Assembly: GCA_963674475.2 (NCBI GenBank)
Contig: CAXXFQ010000033.1
Coordinates: 434,001-498,000 of the forward strand
Length of the DNA: 64,000 nt
Direction of reading: 5' to 3'
Source: CAXXFQ01 sp963674475
GTDB taxonomy: Bacteria; Planctomycetota; Planctomycetia; Pirellulales; Thermoguttaceae
Shown here: positions 42,736-51,647 of the stretch, in pieces
How the letters are laid out: the number at the start of each line of letters is the position of its first letter
Numbering within the stretch: the stretch's first letter is position 1
Program-made: the position numbers and the translations under genes
Notes under the pieces: generated by a model
The model's database searches: none
Told to the model about the DNA's origin: nothing
The model's input: the letters and a program-made list of their open reading frames with translations, nothing else

Positions 42736-43265
42736 TCGGCCGACTTTCTCGTTCCTCCCGATTCGCTCTCCTTCCCTTCTTGGCGCATTTTAAAAAAGTC
42801 GGTTGCGTCTCAACGCCGCTGGGGGAGAGGTCCCATGGCGGTCGCAAGTGAATGACGGAATCGATCTGGATTTCCTCCCTTTTCTGTTGGTCGCAGGGAA
42901 CCCGCTCGACCAGAGTGGAGGACTTCCAAAAAAATTCTCATCTAGAAAAACCGGCTTCTCGCCGGGAAACGGCCTCTGAGTGATCGGGGGGAAAGGCTCT
43001 GAAAAAGTTTCGAACAGTCGCCCCTCTTGGATGCCACGCCCTATACTGCCAATCTTTCCCATAAACCCTGTTCTCGTTGGTTTATTCTGTGGCGGCGAAA
43101 TTTTGAGGCGACGTTAAAGTTTGCGGGTCAGTGCGGACGATAACACTCATGACGATTTTGACACTTAAAGCGTCCTTGCCGATCACGGTCTCCCTGCAAA
43201 TCGCCAAACCATGCGAGGGAATCCGGGCAAGGTCCTCTTAATCAAACCAATTTGGGAGGCGATTC
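42736..43265. other. Intergenic region after fliM
   Basis: No gene is recognised in these 530 bases. Only the last part is interpretable: gggagg (43253-43258) is a strong ribosome binding site for the lipoprotein start at 43266. Confidence 0.45.
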
Positions 43266-43514
43266 ATGAGCGGCTTAACCCGGAAAAGTTTCCTTTGGAA
43301 AATCCTGTGCGTCTTGGTGATGCTCGGCGGTTTCGCTCTGACCGGTTGCACGGTCGATACGGGTGGACAGACCCTGCCGAGCCAGTTTTATTTGACCGAC
43401 GACGTCCAGTACTTCGCGCCAGGACGAGAATTTATTCTGGCCAACGAAGCGGCCGCCATGAAGGCTCACAAGGAAGAGATGCAAGCCGAAGCGGTGTCTC
43501 AACCGCAGCCGTAG
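43266..43514 (+). CDS. Small lipoprotein (82 aa)
   Basis: A basic N-terminus and hydrophobic stretch (LWKILCVLVMLGGFALTGC) end in an LTGC lipobox with the acylated cysteine at about residue 28. A ~50-residue, acidic, Gln/Ala-rich secreted part follows. The ribosome binding site gggagg precedes the ATG by seven bases. The function is unknown. Confidence 0.8.
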   Translation: MSGLTRKSFLWKILCVLVMLGGFALTGCTVDTGGQTLPSQFYLTDDVQYFAPGREFILANEAAAMKAHKEEMQAEAVSQPQP

Positions 43515-43971
43515 CGAGCAATCTTCACGAAAGGCTACCTCGTTTTCCTAGAGAGCCTTATGAGAGTCGCGAAAAATTAATCGAAGTCATGCCGGCGTTT
43601 GCTTGACTCGAAGGCCTATGTTTACGACACCTTGGTTGAAATGGGGCTTTTGGGTGTTCGAGGTCGAAGCAAGCGTTTTCCGGGGGGACGGCACCTTTGG
43701 GTTGCTGACGTCCTGGGAAGGGGGAATCTCGTCACCCTACTTCTCGGACGTCGGCAACCAAAGGATTTTCGTATCTATTTAGCCGTTTACGGTTGGAGGC
43801 TTACGATCGAAAAGCGGGCAGGTGCGCTAGGTTGGTGAATTTGGTTTAGCAGCCTGAGTCAAAAGGGCATTTCATTCTCTCGCTAAATTAGCCCAACTAC
43901 CGATCTCCTCGATTGCTGCACTTGGCTAAAAGGTTACAGGATTTTTTCTTTGGGATGGTGAGCAAACAGTT
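43515..43971. other. Intergenic region
   Basis: No gene supported. A 79-codon frame at 43599 has no ribosome binding site and no family resemblance. Confidence 0.4.
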
Positions 43972-44322
43972 ATGGCCGAATTCGATTTTACGCCATATTC
44001 CCAGCAATGGGTCAATCTCTTTTTGATCTGGGTCGGTTTCAGCACGATTGCCGGACTCTTGGCCCGACTCTTTCTGCCCGGAAACGATCCGGTCGGTCCG
44101 CTGGCCATGACCGCGATTGCGATGCTCGGAACCACCCTGGGGCTTTTTCTTTTTGGGTCGGTTGTCAAGCAGACCTGTCCCACCGGTCCTTGTAACCCAA
44201 TCAGCATTCCCGGACTTCTTTGCGCGTTTGCCGGGGTGTTGGTCTGTCTGGGGGGCTACCGATTGATTATCAGAACCACCGTGCGCGAATACTCTTCCTC
44301 CTATGATTCGGATGAAGAGTAG
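43972..44322 (+). CDS. GlsB/YeaQ/YmgE-type membrane protein (116 aa)
   Basis: Three predicted helices are arranged like small transglycosylase-associated membrane proteins: NLFLIWVGFSTIAGLLARLF with a glycine-rich AGLLAR core, PLAMTAIAMLGTTLGLFLFG, and IPGLLCAFAGVLVCLGGYRL. A charged C-terminal tail ends SSYDSDEE. The family's role is unclear and often tied to stress. No operon partner is adjacent. Confidence 0.7.
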   Translation: MAEFDFTPYSQQWVNLFLIWVGFSTIAGLLARLFLPGNDPVGPLAMTAIAMLGTTLGLFLFGSVVKQTCPTGPCNPISIPGLLCAFAGVLVCLGGYRLIIRTTVREYSSSYDSDEE

Positions 44323-44933
44323 GACACGGCTCTCTCCTGAGGTGTCGCATTTCCGAAAACGGTCGAGATGCGACGGTTCAATGAAAACCTCACGCGCTTT
44401 TTCTTTGAGGGCTTCCCTCGCTTTATAAAAGTGCCAAGGAAGCGTTTCTTTCCTCGGCTTCCAAAGGGAGCTTGCTTCTTACACCGAATTTTGGCGTTCT
44501 TAACCTCTTCAAAACAAGGAAAATAGGGGCATTTCGACCAGGGCCGTTTTCCTTGCTTTTCTTGGTCTCAGTGCAACTTTTCCTTTCTGATCGGGTGAAA
44601 CTCGCTTGAAGGGGCAAAATAGTCGGTTTTACAGTTTGCCGCCCCTCCCTTTTTTCCAGTCGAAAAAGTTTCTCTAATCATACCCACCTTTTGGGTTAGG
44701 ACCCCCTTTTTTCGGGTTTTCTCAGTTAATCCGAACCGGCCGATTTCCCCGATGAAGACAAGGCTGATGGGGTTGTTACGCCAAAGAGGGTCAAGCCGGT
44801 TTTGGCTTATCGAAGCGTCCCGGCTTCTCCAAAGGTTTCCCTTTTTGTAGGGAAGTCGTCAACTGAAGTATCTTCAAACGAAAATGGGTCAACGATCCCA
44901 GAAGCGTTTTTCCGAATCTTTACTCCTACTACG
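44323..44933. other. Long leader region before the porin gene
   Basis: This 611-base region contains an imperfect hairpin at 44344-44374 (GTCGCAT/ATGCGAC) without a U-tract, and poly-purine and poly-pyrimidine runs. It presumably contains the porin promoter and untranslated leader. No known riboswitch consensus was recognised. Confidence 0.4.
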
Positions 44934-46340
44934 ATGAAGAGAAGAATGATGAAAGGCAAACTTGGAATTCTAACGGTCATGGCATTAGGGCTTTTCGCCT
45001 TGAATGTCGCGCAAGCCGCCGACACTCCGTACGGCCAGCTTGCTCAACCGACTTCGATTCAGAAGACGGTTTTTGCCCCTCTTGCTTCCGCACCTCGATT
45101 GGTTCCGGCGCAAACGGTTTCCTACGAAGCCCAGGCATCGGAAGCCAAAAGCTGCAATGCGTGCGACAAGGTCGAATGCTGCGAAGCAACCTGTGACTCC
45201 TGCTGCGGTTGGTCCTTGAAAAACTCGCTTTCCTGTCTTTCGCTGCCTTGCTGCAAAGGCCCGACCTGGGAATTGCGTACACCGTGCGCGTTGAAGTGTC
45301 GCGGCATTGAAACCGGTGGTTGGATGTCGGCCGGTATCTACTCCAACGGCTACGGCGCCAAAGACAACGGCCCGATTACCTTGCGAGACTACGGCAACGG
45401 CTTCACCGCCGACCAGATGTGGTTCTACATGGAAAAAGAAGCCGACAACGGCGGTTGCGGCATCGCTTGGGGTGGACGCGCCGACTTCGTTTGGGGTGCC
45501 GACGGTCCTGACCTTCAGGCCTCCAACGACAATGGTTGGGACACCGGTTGGAATACCAGTGACGACGATAACTACGGTTCGTCCTTGCCGCAGCTTTACG
45601 CCGAGCTGGCGGTCAACCAATGGAAGATCAAAGCCGGGCACTTCTTTAGTCTGTTGGGTTACGAATCGGTTCCGGCCGTCAATAACTTCTTCTACAGCCA
45701 TTCGTATGCTCTTGCCAACGAGCCGTACACCCACATGGGCGTCTTGGCCAGTCGCAACCTGACCAATCGACTCGAGGTCACCGGCGGTTGGGTCAATGGT
45801 TGGGACAATGGTTGGCTCAACCCCACGGGAGCCAGCGGGTACCTCGGTTCGGCCAAGTACAAATTGAGCCGAAACACCTCGTTGACCTACGCCCTGACCG
45901 GCGGTTCGGATATGTCGGTCGCAATGCCGGGCAATTCCTACATGCACAGCTTGGTCTTCGACTGGAACATCAACTGCCGTTGGGAATACGTCATGCAGAG
46001 CAATTTCGCTACCTGCGATGAGAGCGGAATCGCCAACCAAGCGAATCAGCACTACGGCATCAGCCAGTATCTGTTCTACAAGATCAACGACTGCTGGAAG
46101 TTTGGAACTCGGATCGAATGGTTCCGCATGGAAGACTACTATCCCGCGGCCGACACCGAAACCAGCAACGCGACGGCCTTGTCCGTCGGGCTCAACTACC
46201 GGCCGCTGCCGAACGTTCGGATTCGACCGGAACTCCGTTGGGACTGGTCCGACGCGTCGAATATCAGCCCGAACGTTTTCGACAACGACACCAAATCCAA
46301 TCAAGTCTCCGGTGGGTTTGACTTCATCGTGACCTTCTAG
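44934..46340 (+). CDS. Outer-membrane beta-barrel porin with cysteine-rich N-terminal segment
   Basis: The protein is 468 residues from the ATG at 44934; ATGs at 44946 and 44949 are possible alternatives. The signal peptide is KLGILTVMALGLFALNVAQA. It is followed by a ~50-residue segment with 12 cysteines (SCNACDKVECCEATCDSCCG, then SCLSLPCCKG and CALKC). The rest is a beta-barrel rich in aromatic and Gly residues (WGGRADFVWGADGPD, GHFFSLLGYESVPAVNNFFY, VGLNYRPLPNVRIRPELRWD) ending in a terminal phenylalanine (VTF), like the BBP2/OmpL-like porin family common in planctomycetes. The barrel part is a confident porin call; the Cys-rich segment is unusual. Confidence 0.88.
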   Translation: MKRRMMKGKLGILTVMALGLFALNVAQAADTPYGQLAQPTSIQKTVFAPLASAPRLVPAQTVSYEAQASEAKSCNACDKVECCEATCDSCCGWSLKNSLSCLSLPCCKGPTWELRTPCALKCRGIETGGWMSAGIYSNGYGAKDNGPITLRDYGNGFTADQMWFYMEKEADNGGCGIAWGGRADFVWGADGPDLQASNDNGWDTGWNTSDDDNYGSSLPQLYAELAVNQWKIKAGHFFSLLGYESVPAVNNFFYSHSYALANEPYTHMGVLASRNLTNRLEVTGGWVNGWDNGWLNPTGASGYLGSAKYKLSRNTSLTYALTGGSDMSVAMPGNSYMHSLVFDWNINCRWEYVMQSNFATCDESGIANQANQHYGISQYLFYKINDCWKFGTRIEWFRMEDYYPAADTETSNATALSVGLNYRPLPNVRIRPELRWDWSDASNISPNVFDNDTKSNQVSGGFDFIVTF

Positions 46341-46404
46341 TGAGCGAAACTGTTTTGCTTGTGGAGAAGGAAGCTTCGAGGAGTTAAAGATTGGGTCATG
46401 TTAG

Positions 46405-46455
46405 CGAGCTCGACTCTCGGGAAACCGACGAGTCGGGCTCGTTTTTTCTTTTCTT
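46405..46455 (+). terminator. Terminator of the porin gene
   Basis: CGAGCTCGACTC (46405-46416) and GAGTCGGGCTCG (46430-46441) form a 12-base stem with one G-U pair, followed by ttttttcttttc. Confidence 0.9.
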
Positions 46456-46461
46456 GCATGC

Positions 46462-46497
46462 GATCGAACTGATCGAACCGATCGAACTGATCGAGCA
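46462..46497 (+). repeat. 9-bp tandem repeat after the porin terminator
   Basis: Four contiguous units gatcgaact, gatcgaacc, gatcgaact and gatcgagca occur between the porin terminator and the fliO region. Confidence 0.75.
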
Positions 46498-47025
46498 GAC
46501 CGAAAAAAAGCTTTTAGTGCGGTTTTCAGTCAACGGTAGTGTCACACCGGCGTCGGAAGAGTTCCCGATATTTCTGTAAGTCAATATTTGGATTGAGTTT
46601 AGGGTTTTCTGTTTTCCTTACGTCCGGCTGCAGGGGGGCGAAAAGGAAATGAGGCCCATTACCTAAGCGAAATGGGCAGGATGGAGTAGTTGGGGGGCGT
46701 GGAGGCTCTATTTTGAATAGAGGCGAAGCGAGGCGGGTTTCGGCAGTTCGTCTTGAGTGCGAGCCCGTTTTTCGCTACCCTTCTCAGACTGGGAACCTTT
46801 GTCGAGATGGGATGAGGGCCGAAAAATCGCTGGCGGGGGTGTTCAGCCGGTGCGAATCGGTCGGATTTTTGGTGCCCCAGTGGAGAAGAGAAAAGAATAG
46901 AACCCGCCTTTATCGACATCGGCTTGAACGCCGCGGGCGGTTGAGGTTTTTTGTGAAAAATTGAGAATTTTAAAAAAAAGACGTCCCCGTTCCGTGGGCC
47001 TTCCTTTTTGCAAGGATAAGCAAGG
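46498..47025. other. Intergenic region before fliO
   Basis: No gene recognised. It presumably contains the promoter for the flagellar export gate operon; no clear sigma28 or sigma54 consensus was found by eye. Confidence 0.4.
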
Positions 47026-48129
47026 ATGCTTTCCAAACGTCTCTTTGACAGAACAACTCATTTGATTTGCCTCGGGACAATCGGGCTGTTTTTGGGGATC
47101 GGTTATGGACCCTCAAACGGGTTTGCCGAATCGACGGAGTCGGTTTCTCGAATTCGCCTGAGTTCGGCTGACGAATCGACCCGCCCGGCCCGTTTGACCA
47201 AAACCGGTCTTTCGTCCGACCCGTTTGGCCTCGACAGCCGATCGGACTCGGCCACGGCAACGTCGGATGGGGCCATATACGGAGCCGAAAGAGAAGAATC
47301 CGATCCGGGCGTTCCGGGGAAATTGCTTCCGACTTCGCCGAGTAACACGGCGGTTGCGGCCCAGCTTCGCAGAAAAACGCAGGCGACCGGCCAGCCCGTT
47401 CGGTGGGAATCGGTTGCACAAAATGTTTCTACGCCTCCGTACACGGTGCAAGAGCCGCCTCAAGCGGAAGCTGTTTCCGAGCCGATCGGCGGCCGACCGT
47501 CTCTCGGGCAAACGACGGAGTCGACTCCCCTTTCCGAAAACCCCGAACCTCGCTTGGGACAACCGGACCCGATCCCCTTGGCCCCTCCGGAAAAAGCGGA
47601 CCAAAAGGTCGATGAAACCGACCGATTTCCGGGTTCCGGCGGTGGAGTGAAAACGTTTGTCACGACCGGCGGCGCGCTCATCTTGGTGTTGGGGCTGTTT
47701 TTTCTCTTCGCCTGGACTTTACGCCGCAATGCGTCCGGACCGGCTTCGGTTTTGCCCAAGGAGGTGGTCGAGGTGCTTGGCCGGGCCCCGTTGGCCTGCC
47801 GCCAACAGGTTTATCTTTTGCGACTGGGGCACCGTTTGGTGTTGGTCTCGGTGACTCCGTCGGGAATCGAAACACTCTCGGAAATCGACGACCCGCTCGA
47901 GGTCGACCGTTTGGCCGGATATTGTCAGCAGCGGCAGGGAAAAAGTTCCACTCAGGCATTTCGACAAATTTTCAATCAGTTCGACGGCAAGTCGTCCGAC
48001 GTTTCGCCCGCCCGAAGTGTTTCGAATGCCGAATACGAGTCCGCCGCCTCCGCTGGGTCGCCCGCTTCGCAGAATCTTTTTTCGGTCGCTCCCAATCATT
48101 CCAGTCCGGAGGAACGCCGTGGCCGTTGA
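47026..48129 (+). CDS. fliO: FliO-like flagellar export-gate protein (367 aa)
   Basis: A signal-like N-terminus (HLICLGTIGLFLGIGYG) is followed by a ~180-residue Pro/Glu-rich periplasmic region. A membrane helix follows (about residues 207-226, GGALILVLGLFFLFAWTLRR), then a cytoplasmic FliO domain with VEVLGRAPLACRQQVYLLRL, GHRLVLVSVTP, and a charged tail. FliO supports assembly of the FliPQR gate. It is longer than enteric FliO, as in other planctomycetes. It is identified by its domain and its position immediately before fliP, whose start lies inside its 3' end. Confidence 0.85.
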   Translation: MLSKRLFDRTTHLICLGTIGLFLGIGYGPSNGFAESTESVSRIRLSSADESTRPARLTKTGLSSDPFGLDSRSDSATATSDGAIYGAEREESDPGVPGKLLPTSPSNTAVAAQLRRKTQATGQPVRWESVAQNVSTPPYTVQEPPQAEAVSEPIGGRPSLGQTTESTPLSENPEPRLGQPDPIPLAPPEKADQKVDETDRFPGSGGGVKTFVTTGGALILVLGLFFLFAWTLRRNASGPASVLPKEVVEVLGRAPLACRQQVYLLRLGHRLVLVSVTPSGIETLSEIDDPLEVDRLAGYCQQRQGKSSTQAFRQIFNQFDGKSSDVSPARSVSNAEYESAASAGSPASQNLFSVAPNHSSPEERRGR

Positions 48130-49132
48130 GTTTGGGATTCGAACATCGATACAAAAACGGGGTCTTGTCGGCGCTCGACGACGAATCCGATCGGGGGACG
48201 TCGTCCGCTTGGTCTTGTTGTTGGGACTTTTCGCGTGGGCGTTGGTCGGAATGAGCCGTTCGGTTTTTGCCCAGGAAAATGCCGAAGCGCCTCTTTGGAA
48301 CGGAACGAATCGTGGCGCGAGTCTCGAATCGAATTCACCGGGCGTTACGGCAACCGCGACCGCGCCCGGCGTTGGCTCAGAATCAAATGGGGGGGAGTCG
48401 GGCAACACGGAATCGTTCGATCTGCCGATTCCCGAAGGGCTTTTCGGCGGGCCGCAACGTTGGGCCAGCCCGGAAGGGTTCTCGTCGACCATTCAGATTA
48501 TGATCCTGTTGACCGTCTTGAGTCTGGCCCCGGCCGTGCTCTTGATGACCACCTGCTTCGTCCGGATCGTCGTCGTCCTGAGCCTTCTGCGGCACGCGAT
48601 CGGAACCCAGCAGTTGCCGCCTAGTCAGGTGATCACGTCGCTGTCGCTGTTCCTTTCGATTTTGATCATGGCGCCGACCTGGAAACAGGTGTATGAGGGG
48701 GCGATCGTCCCTTATACCGAAAAACAGATCACGCTCGACGAGGCTTGGGACACGGGCGTCCAGCCGATCCGACGATTCATGAGTCTTCAGATCGAGCGGA
48801 CCGACAACAGTGAAGTGGTCCACATGTTTCTGGATTACCTTCCCGGCGCGAGTGAAAACCGGCCCGAAAGTTTCGACGAGGTGCCGCTGACGATCCTGGT
48901 GCCCGCCTTCATGCTGAGCGAGTTGAAAACGGCCTTTTTAATCGGGTTTCAAATTTTTCTTCCGTTCATCATCGTCGATATGGTGATCGCCTCGGTCATG
49001 GTCACGATGGGGATGCTCATGCTTCCACCGGCGTTGATTTCGTTGCCATTTAAACTGTTGCTGTTCATTTTGGTCGACGGCTGGAATCTGGTCGTCGGGA
49101 TGTTGTTGGACAGTTTTCAATTTGTCGTATAA
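48119..49132 (+). CDS. fliP: Flagellar export-gate protein FliP
   Basis: A GTG at 48119, six bases after ggagga, overlaps the fliO stop. The protein is 337 residues with a signal or anchor helix, a ~75-residue Glu/Asn-rich periplasmic region, and the conserved FliP body: MILLTVLSLAPAVLLMTTCF, VRIVVVLSLLRHAIGTQQLP, LSLFLSILIMAPTW and the C-terminal FKLLLFILVDGWNLVVGMLL. FliP forms the gate with FliQ and FliR. The long N-terminal region is an extension compared with enteric FliP. Confidence 0.95.
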   Translation: MAVEFGIRTSIQKRGLVGARRRIRSGDVVRLVLLLGLFAWALVGMSRSVFAQENAEAPLWNGTNRGASLESNSPGVTATATAPGVGSESNGGESGNTESFDLPIPEGLFGGPQRWASPEGFSSTIQIMILLTVLSLAPAVLLMTTCFVRIVVVLSLLRHAIGTQQLPPSQVITSLSLFLSILIMAPTWKQVYEGAIVPYTEKQITLDEAWDTGVQPIRRFMSLQIERTDNSEVVHMFLDYLPGASENRPESFDEVPLTILVPAFMLSELKTAFLIGFQIFLPFIIVDMVIASVMVTMGMLMLPPALISLPFKLLLFILVDGWNLVVGMLLDSFQFVV

Positions 49133-49164
49133 CCCATCGGGTCAAAGGAAACCGGGAAACTGCC

Positions 49165-49431
49165 ATGGACGCGCAAACCGCCATCGATCTCGGACGCCAA
49201 GCGCTGATGACCACGTTGTCGATCGGGGCGCCGATCCTTCTTTCGGGCTTGGCCATTGGGCTCCTGATCGGGTTGCTTCAAGCGCTGACCCAAATCCAAG
49301 AACAAACGATCGCCCTGGTCCCGAAAATCGTCGGCATGTGTGCCGCCATCGGATTGCTCTTGCCGTGGATGGTGACGTTGTTGATCGAATACTCCCAAAA
49401 CCTGATCGCCGGAATCCCGGGTCGTTTTTAA
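49165..49431 (+). CDS. fliQ: Flagellar export-gate protein FliQ
   Basis: This 88-residue protein has two membrane helices (ILLSGLAIGLLIGLLQALTQ and IVGMCAAIGLLLPWMVTLLI) and the FliQ signature QALTQIQEQTI. It lies 32 bases after fliP. Confidence 0.96.
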   Translation: MDAQTAIDLGRQALMTTLSIGAPILLSGLAIGLLIGLLQALTQIQEQTIALVPKIVGMCAAIGLLLPWMVTLLIEYSQNLIAGIPGRF

Positions 49432-49502
49432 AGCGGAGTTTCGTTTTTTCAAGGCGAGGAGCTATCGGGCAAGACAAGAGGGAGGGGGGCGAAGGACGGT
49501 TT

Positions 49503-50300
49503 ATGAACTGGCTCGGGTCGTTGCAAATTGAAAAATTTTTGCTGTTCGTTTTCGTTCTGATCCGCGTCAGCGGGATCATGATGGTAACGCCGGTTCTCGG
49601 TGCGCAGCAGGTGCCGGCCCGGATTCGCGCCCTGTTCGCGGCGGCGATTTCGATGGTCATCACGCCGAGTCTCTGGAACGTTCCGGTCGATTTACCCACG
49701 AACAGCATCGAATTTTTTCTCTTCGCCGCCGGCGAGTTGATTCTCGGGCTTTGTTTGGGACTGGGAATTTTCATTCTCTTTTCCGGCATCCAGTTGGCCG
49801 GACAGCTGATCTCGCAGTCGTCGGGGCTAATGATGGCCAATCTGGTCGATCCGTTTTCGGGCGACAATATGTCCTACTTTTCCAACTTCCTTTACTGGAT
49901 TGTCGTGGCCGTTTTTATCTGCATGGGCGGTCCGAGCATGGTGGTCGCCGCGCTCTTGGAATCGTTCCAAACCATCCCCTTGGGCGGCGGCACGCTGACG
50001 GCCGATCTGGTCAACGGTCTGGTGCAACTTTTGTCGACCAGCTACCTTTTGGGAATGCAGGCCGCCGCGCCGGTTGTGGTGGCTGTCTTGCTTTCGACGA
50101 TCGTCTTGGGACTGGTCGGGCGCACGCTTCCCCAGTTGAATATTTTGATTGTCGGGTTCGGTCTGAATAACCTTTTCGGATTCGCGCTCTTGTCGATCTC
50201 GCTCGGCGCGGTCGTGATGACCTTCCAAGACCATGTCGAACCGGTTTTGAAAAATTTATTGGCGATCCTCGGACCAGACGGAATGGCGGCCGGTCCTTAA
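49503..50300 (+). CDS. fliR: Flagellar export-gate protein FliR
   Basis: The ATG at 49503 gives 265 residues; the frame extends further upstream over fliQ but without similarity. The family features are clear: LLFVFVLIRVSGIMMVTPVL, QQVPARIRALFAAAISMVIT, GELILGLCLGLGIFILFSGI, QLAGQLISQSSGLMMANLVD and the C-terminal helices around LGAVVMTFQDHVEPVL. FliR completes the FliPQR export gate in the inner membrane. Confidence 0.96.
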   Translation: MNWLGSLQIEKFLLFVFVLIRVSGIMMVTPVLGAQQVPARIRALFAAAISMVITPSLWNVPVDLPTNSIEFFLFAAGELILGLCLGLGIFILFSGIQLAGQLISQSSGLMMANLVDPFSGDNMSYFSNFLYWIVVAVFICMGGPSMVVAALLESFQTIPLGGGTLTADLVNGLVQLLSTSYLLGMQAAAPVVVAVLLSTIVLGLVGRTLPQLNILIVGFGLNNLFGFALLSISLGAVVMTFQDHVEPVLKNLLAILGPDGMAAGP

Positions 50301-50401
50301 TCCCTTTTCTGTCTTATTGTCGAGAAGAATCGAGCGGGACTAATTTCAGGCTACCTTTGAAAACGGGGTGGCTTATGAGAATAAAAAAGTAATCATAAAC
50401 C

Positions 50402-51478
50402 ATGCCGGACCAAAACGGCGAAAAACAACACGAACCTACCCAGCATCGCCGCGAGGAGGCCCGTCGACAAGGTCAGGTGGCCAAGAGCCAAGACCTCGAC
50501 TCGGCTATCCTGTTGTTGCTTGCGCTGATGGTTTTGTTGATGACCGGTCAAGGTATTTGTGATTTTTTCGGGCAATACATGACCAAGCAACTCGGCGGCA
50601 AGGCCTGGTTGACCTTCGATGTTGGGTCGATGGTCAGCCATTGGCACGCGCTGGTTGGCGAGCTGGCTTCGCAACTGTTGCCGATGTTGTTTTTGATGTT
50701 CCTGGGTGCCATCTTGGTCAACATCATGCAGATCGGCTTCATCTGGAATCCCGAACGGATCGCTCCCGACATTAGCAATTTGAGTTTTCTGAAAGGGTTC
50801 AAACGGATTTTTTCGCTGCAGGGCTCGATGCGGTTTTTGTTTGGGCTTTTCAAAATGGCGATCGTCTTGTCGGTCGCCCTCGTGTCGCTTTACGACAAAA
50901 GTGATACCCTGCTGGCGCTGAGTTCGTTACCGGTCGGCCGGATCGCGGTCTTTTTGATCAATACCATTCTTTGGACCGCGTTGAAAATCGCCATCGCCCT
51001 GCTGCTCTTGGCATTGTTGGAATTCGCCTTCCAACGTTGGAAGCATGAGCAGGATCTTCGGATGACCACCGAAGAGCTTAAGGAGGAGATGAAAAACAAC
51101 GACGGTAACCCGGAAATGAAAGCCCGCCGTCGTCAGGTACAGCGCGAGTTGGCCAAAGGGCGAACGAGCGACGCGGTTCCGAAGGCCGATTTCGTGGTGA
51201 CGAACCCGACCGAATTGGCGATCGCCATCAAGTACGATCCAGAGACCATGTCCACGCCGATCGTCGTCGCCAAAGGGGCCGGCGTTATGGCCCGACGGAT
51301 CCGAGAATTGGCCCTCGAACACGGGATCCCGATCATCGAGAAAAAACCGTTGGCCCGCCTTTTATACAAAGAGGTCGATGTCGATCAGCCGATTCCGTCG
51401 GAGCAGTACGCGGCGGTTGCCGAAATCCTGGCCTACGTCTATCAACTCAAGGGGAAGAAGATGCCCGGCGCGGCGTAA
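50402..51478 (+). CDS. flhB: Flagellar export switch protein FlhB
   Basis: This 358-residue inner-membrane protein sets the substrate class of flagellar export. The soluble N-terminus (EEARRQGQVAKSQDL) is followed by four membrane helices and the C-terminal domain with the autocleavage site. Here that site reads NPTE (in VVTNPTELAIAIKYDPETM, about residue 268), where most family members have NPTH. KGAGVMARRIRELALEHGIP and ARLLYKEVDVDQPIP are typical. No flhA follows in this window. Confidence 0.95.
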   Translation: MPDQNGEKQHEPTQHRREEARRQGQVAKSQDLDSAILLLLALMVLLMTGQGICDFFGQYMTKQLGGKAWLTFDVGSMVSHWHALVGELASQLLPMLFLMFLGAILVNIMQIGFIWNPERIAPDISNLSFLKGFKRIFSLQGSMRFLFGLFKMAIVLSVALVSLYDKSDTLLALSSLPVGRIAVFLINTILWTALKIAIALLLLALLEFAFQRWKHEQDLRMTTEELKEEMKNNDGNPEMKARRRQVQRELAKGRTSDAVPKADFVVTNPTELAIAIKYDPETMSTPIVVAKGAGVMARRIRELALEHGIPIIEKKPLARLLYKEVDVDQPIPSEQYAAVAEILAYVYQLKGKKMPGAA

Positions 51479-51496
51479 ACGATCAGAGACGCCAGC

Positions 51497-51523
51497 CATA
51501 AAGATCGGCCATAAAGATCGGCC
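51497..51523 (+). repeat. Short tandem direct repeat after flhB
   Basis: The unit ataaagatcggcc occurs twice in a row, just before the terminator hairpin. Confidence 0.75.
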
Positions 51524-51528
51524 ATGAA

Positions 51529-51564
51529 AAAAGCGAGCCGTCTCGAGAAGGACCGCTCGCTTTT
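51529..51564. terminator. Bidirectional terminator between flhB and the DUF1559 gene
   Basis: AAAAGCGAGC (51529-51538) and GCTCGCTTTT (51555-51564) form a perfect 10-base stem with a 16-base loop. It gives a T run on the plus strand and six T on the minus strand, suiting both converging genes. Confidence 0.9.
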
Positions 51565-51647
51565 CGCCTCAACCAAGGGGCGGTGGTTTTTTTTGTCATC
51601 CCCAAAACGCGTTTTGATCTGCAAGCGGCTTTTGTTGGGGATGACTT

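Noticed and set aside
43599..43838. 79-codon frame after the lipoprotein gene
   Set aside because: No ribosome binding site, signal or family resemblance; the codon pattern looks random.
46391..46579. 62-codon frame with IELIEPIELIEQ
   Set aside because: It reads across the porin terminator and a 9-bp tandem repeat.
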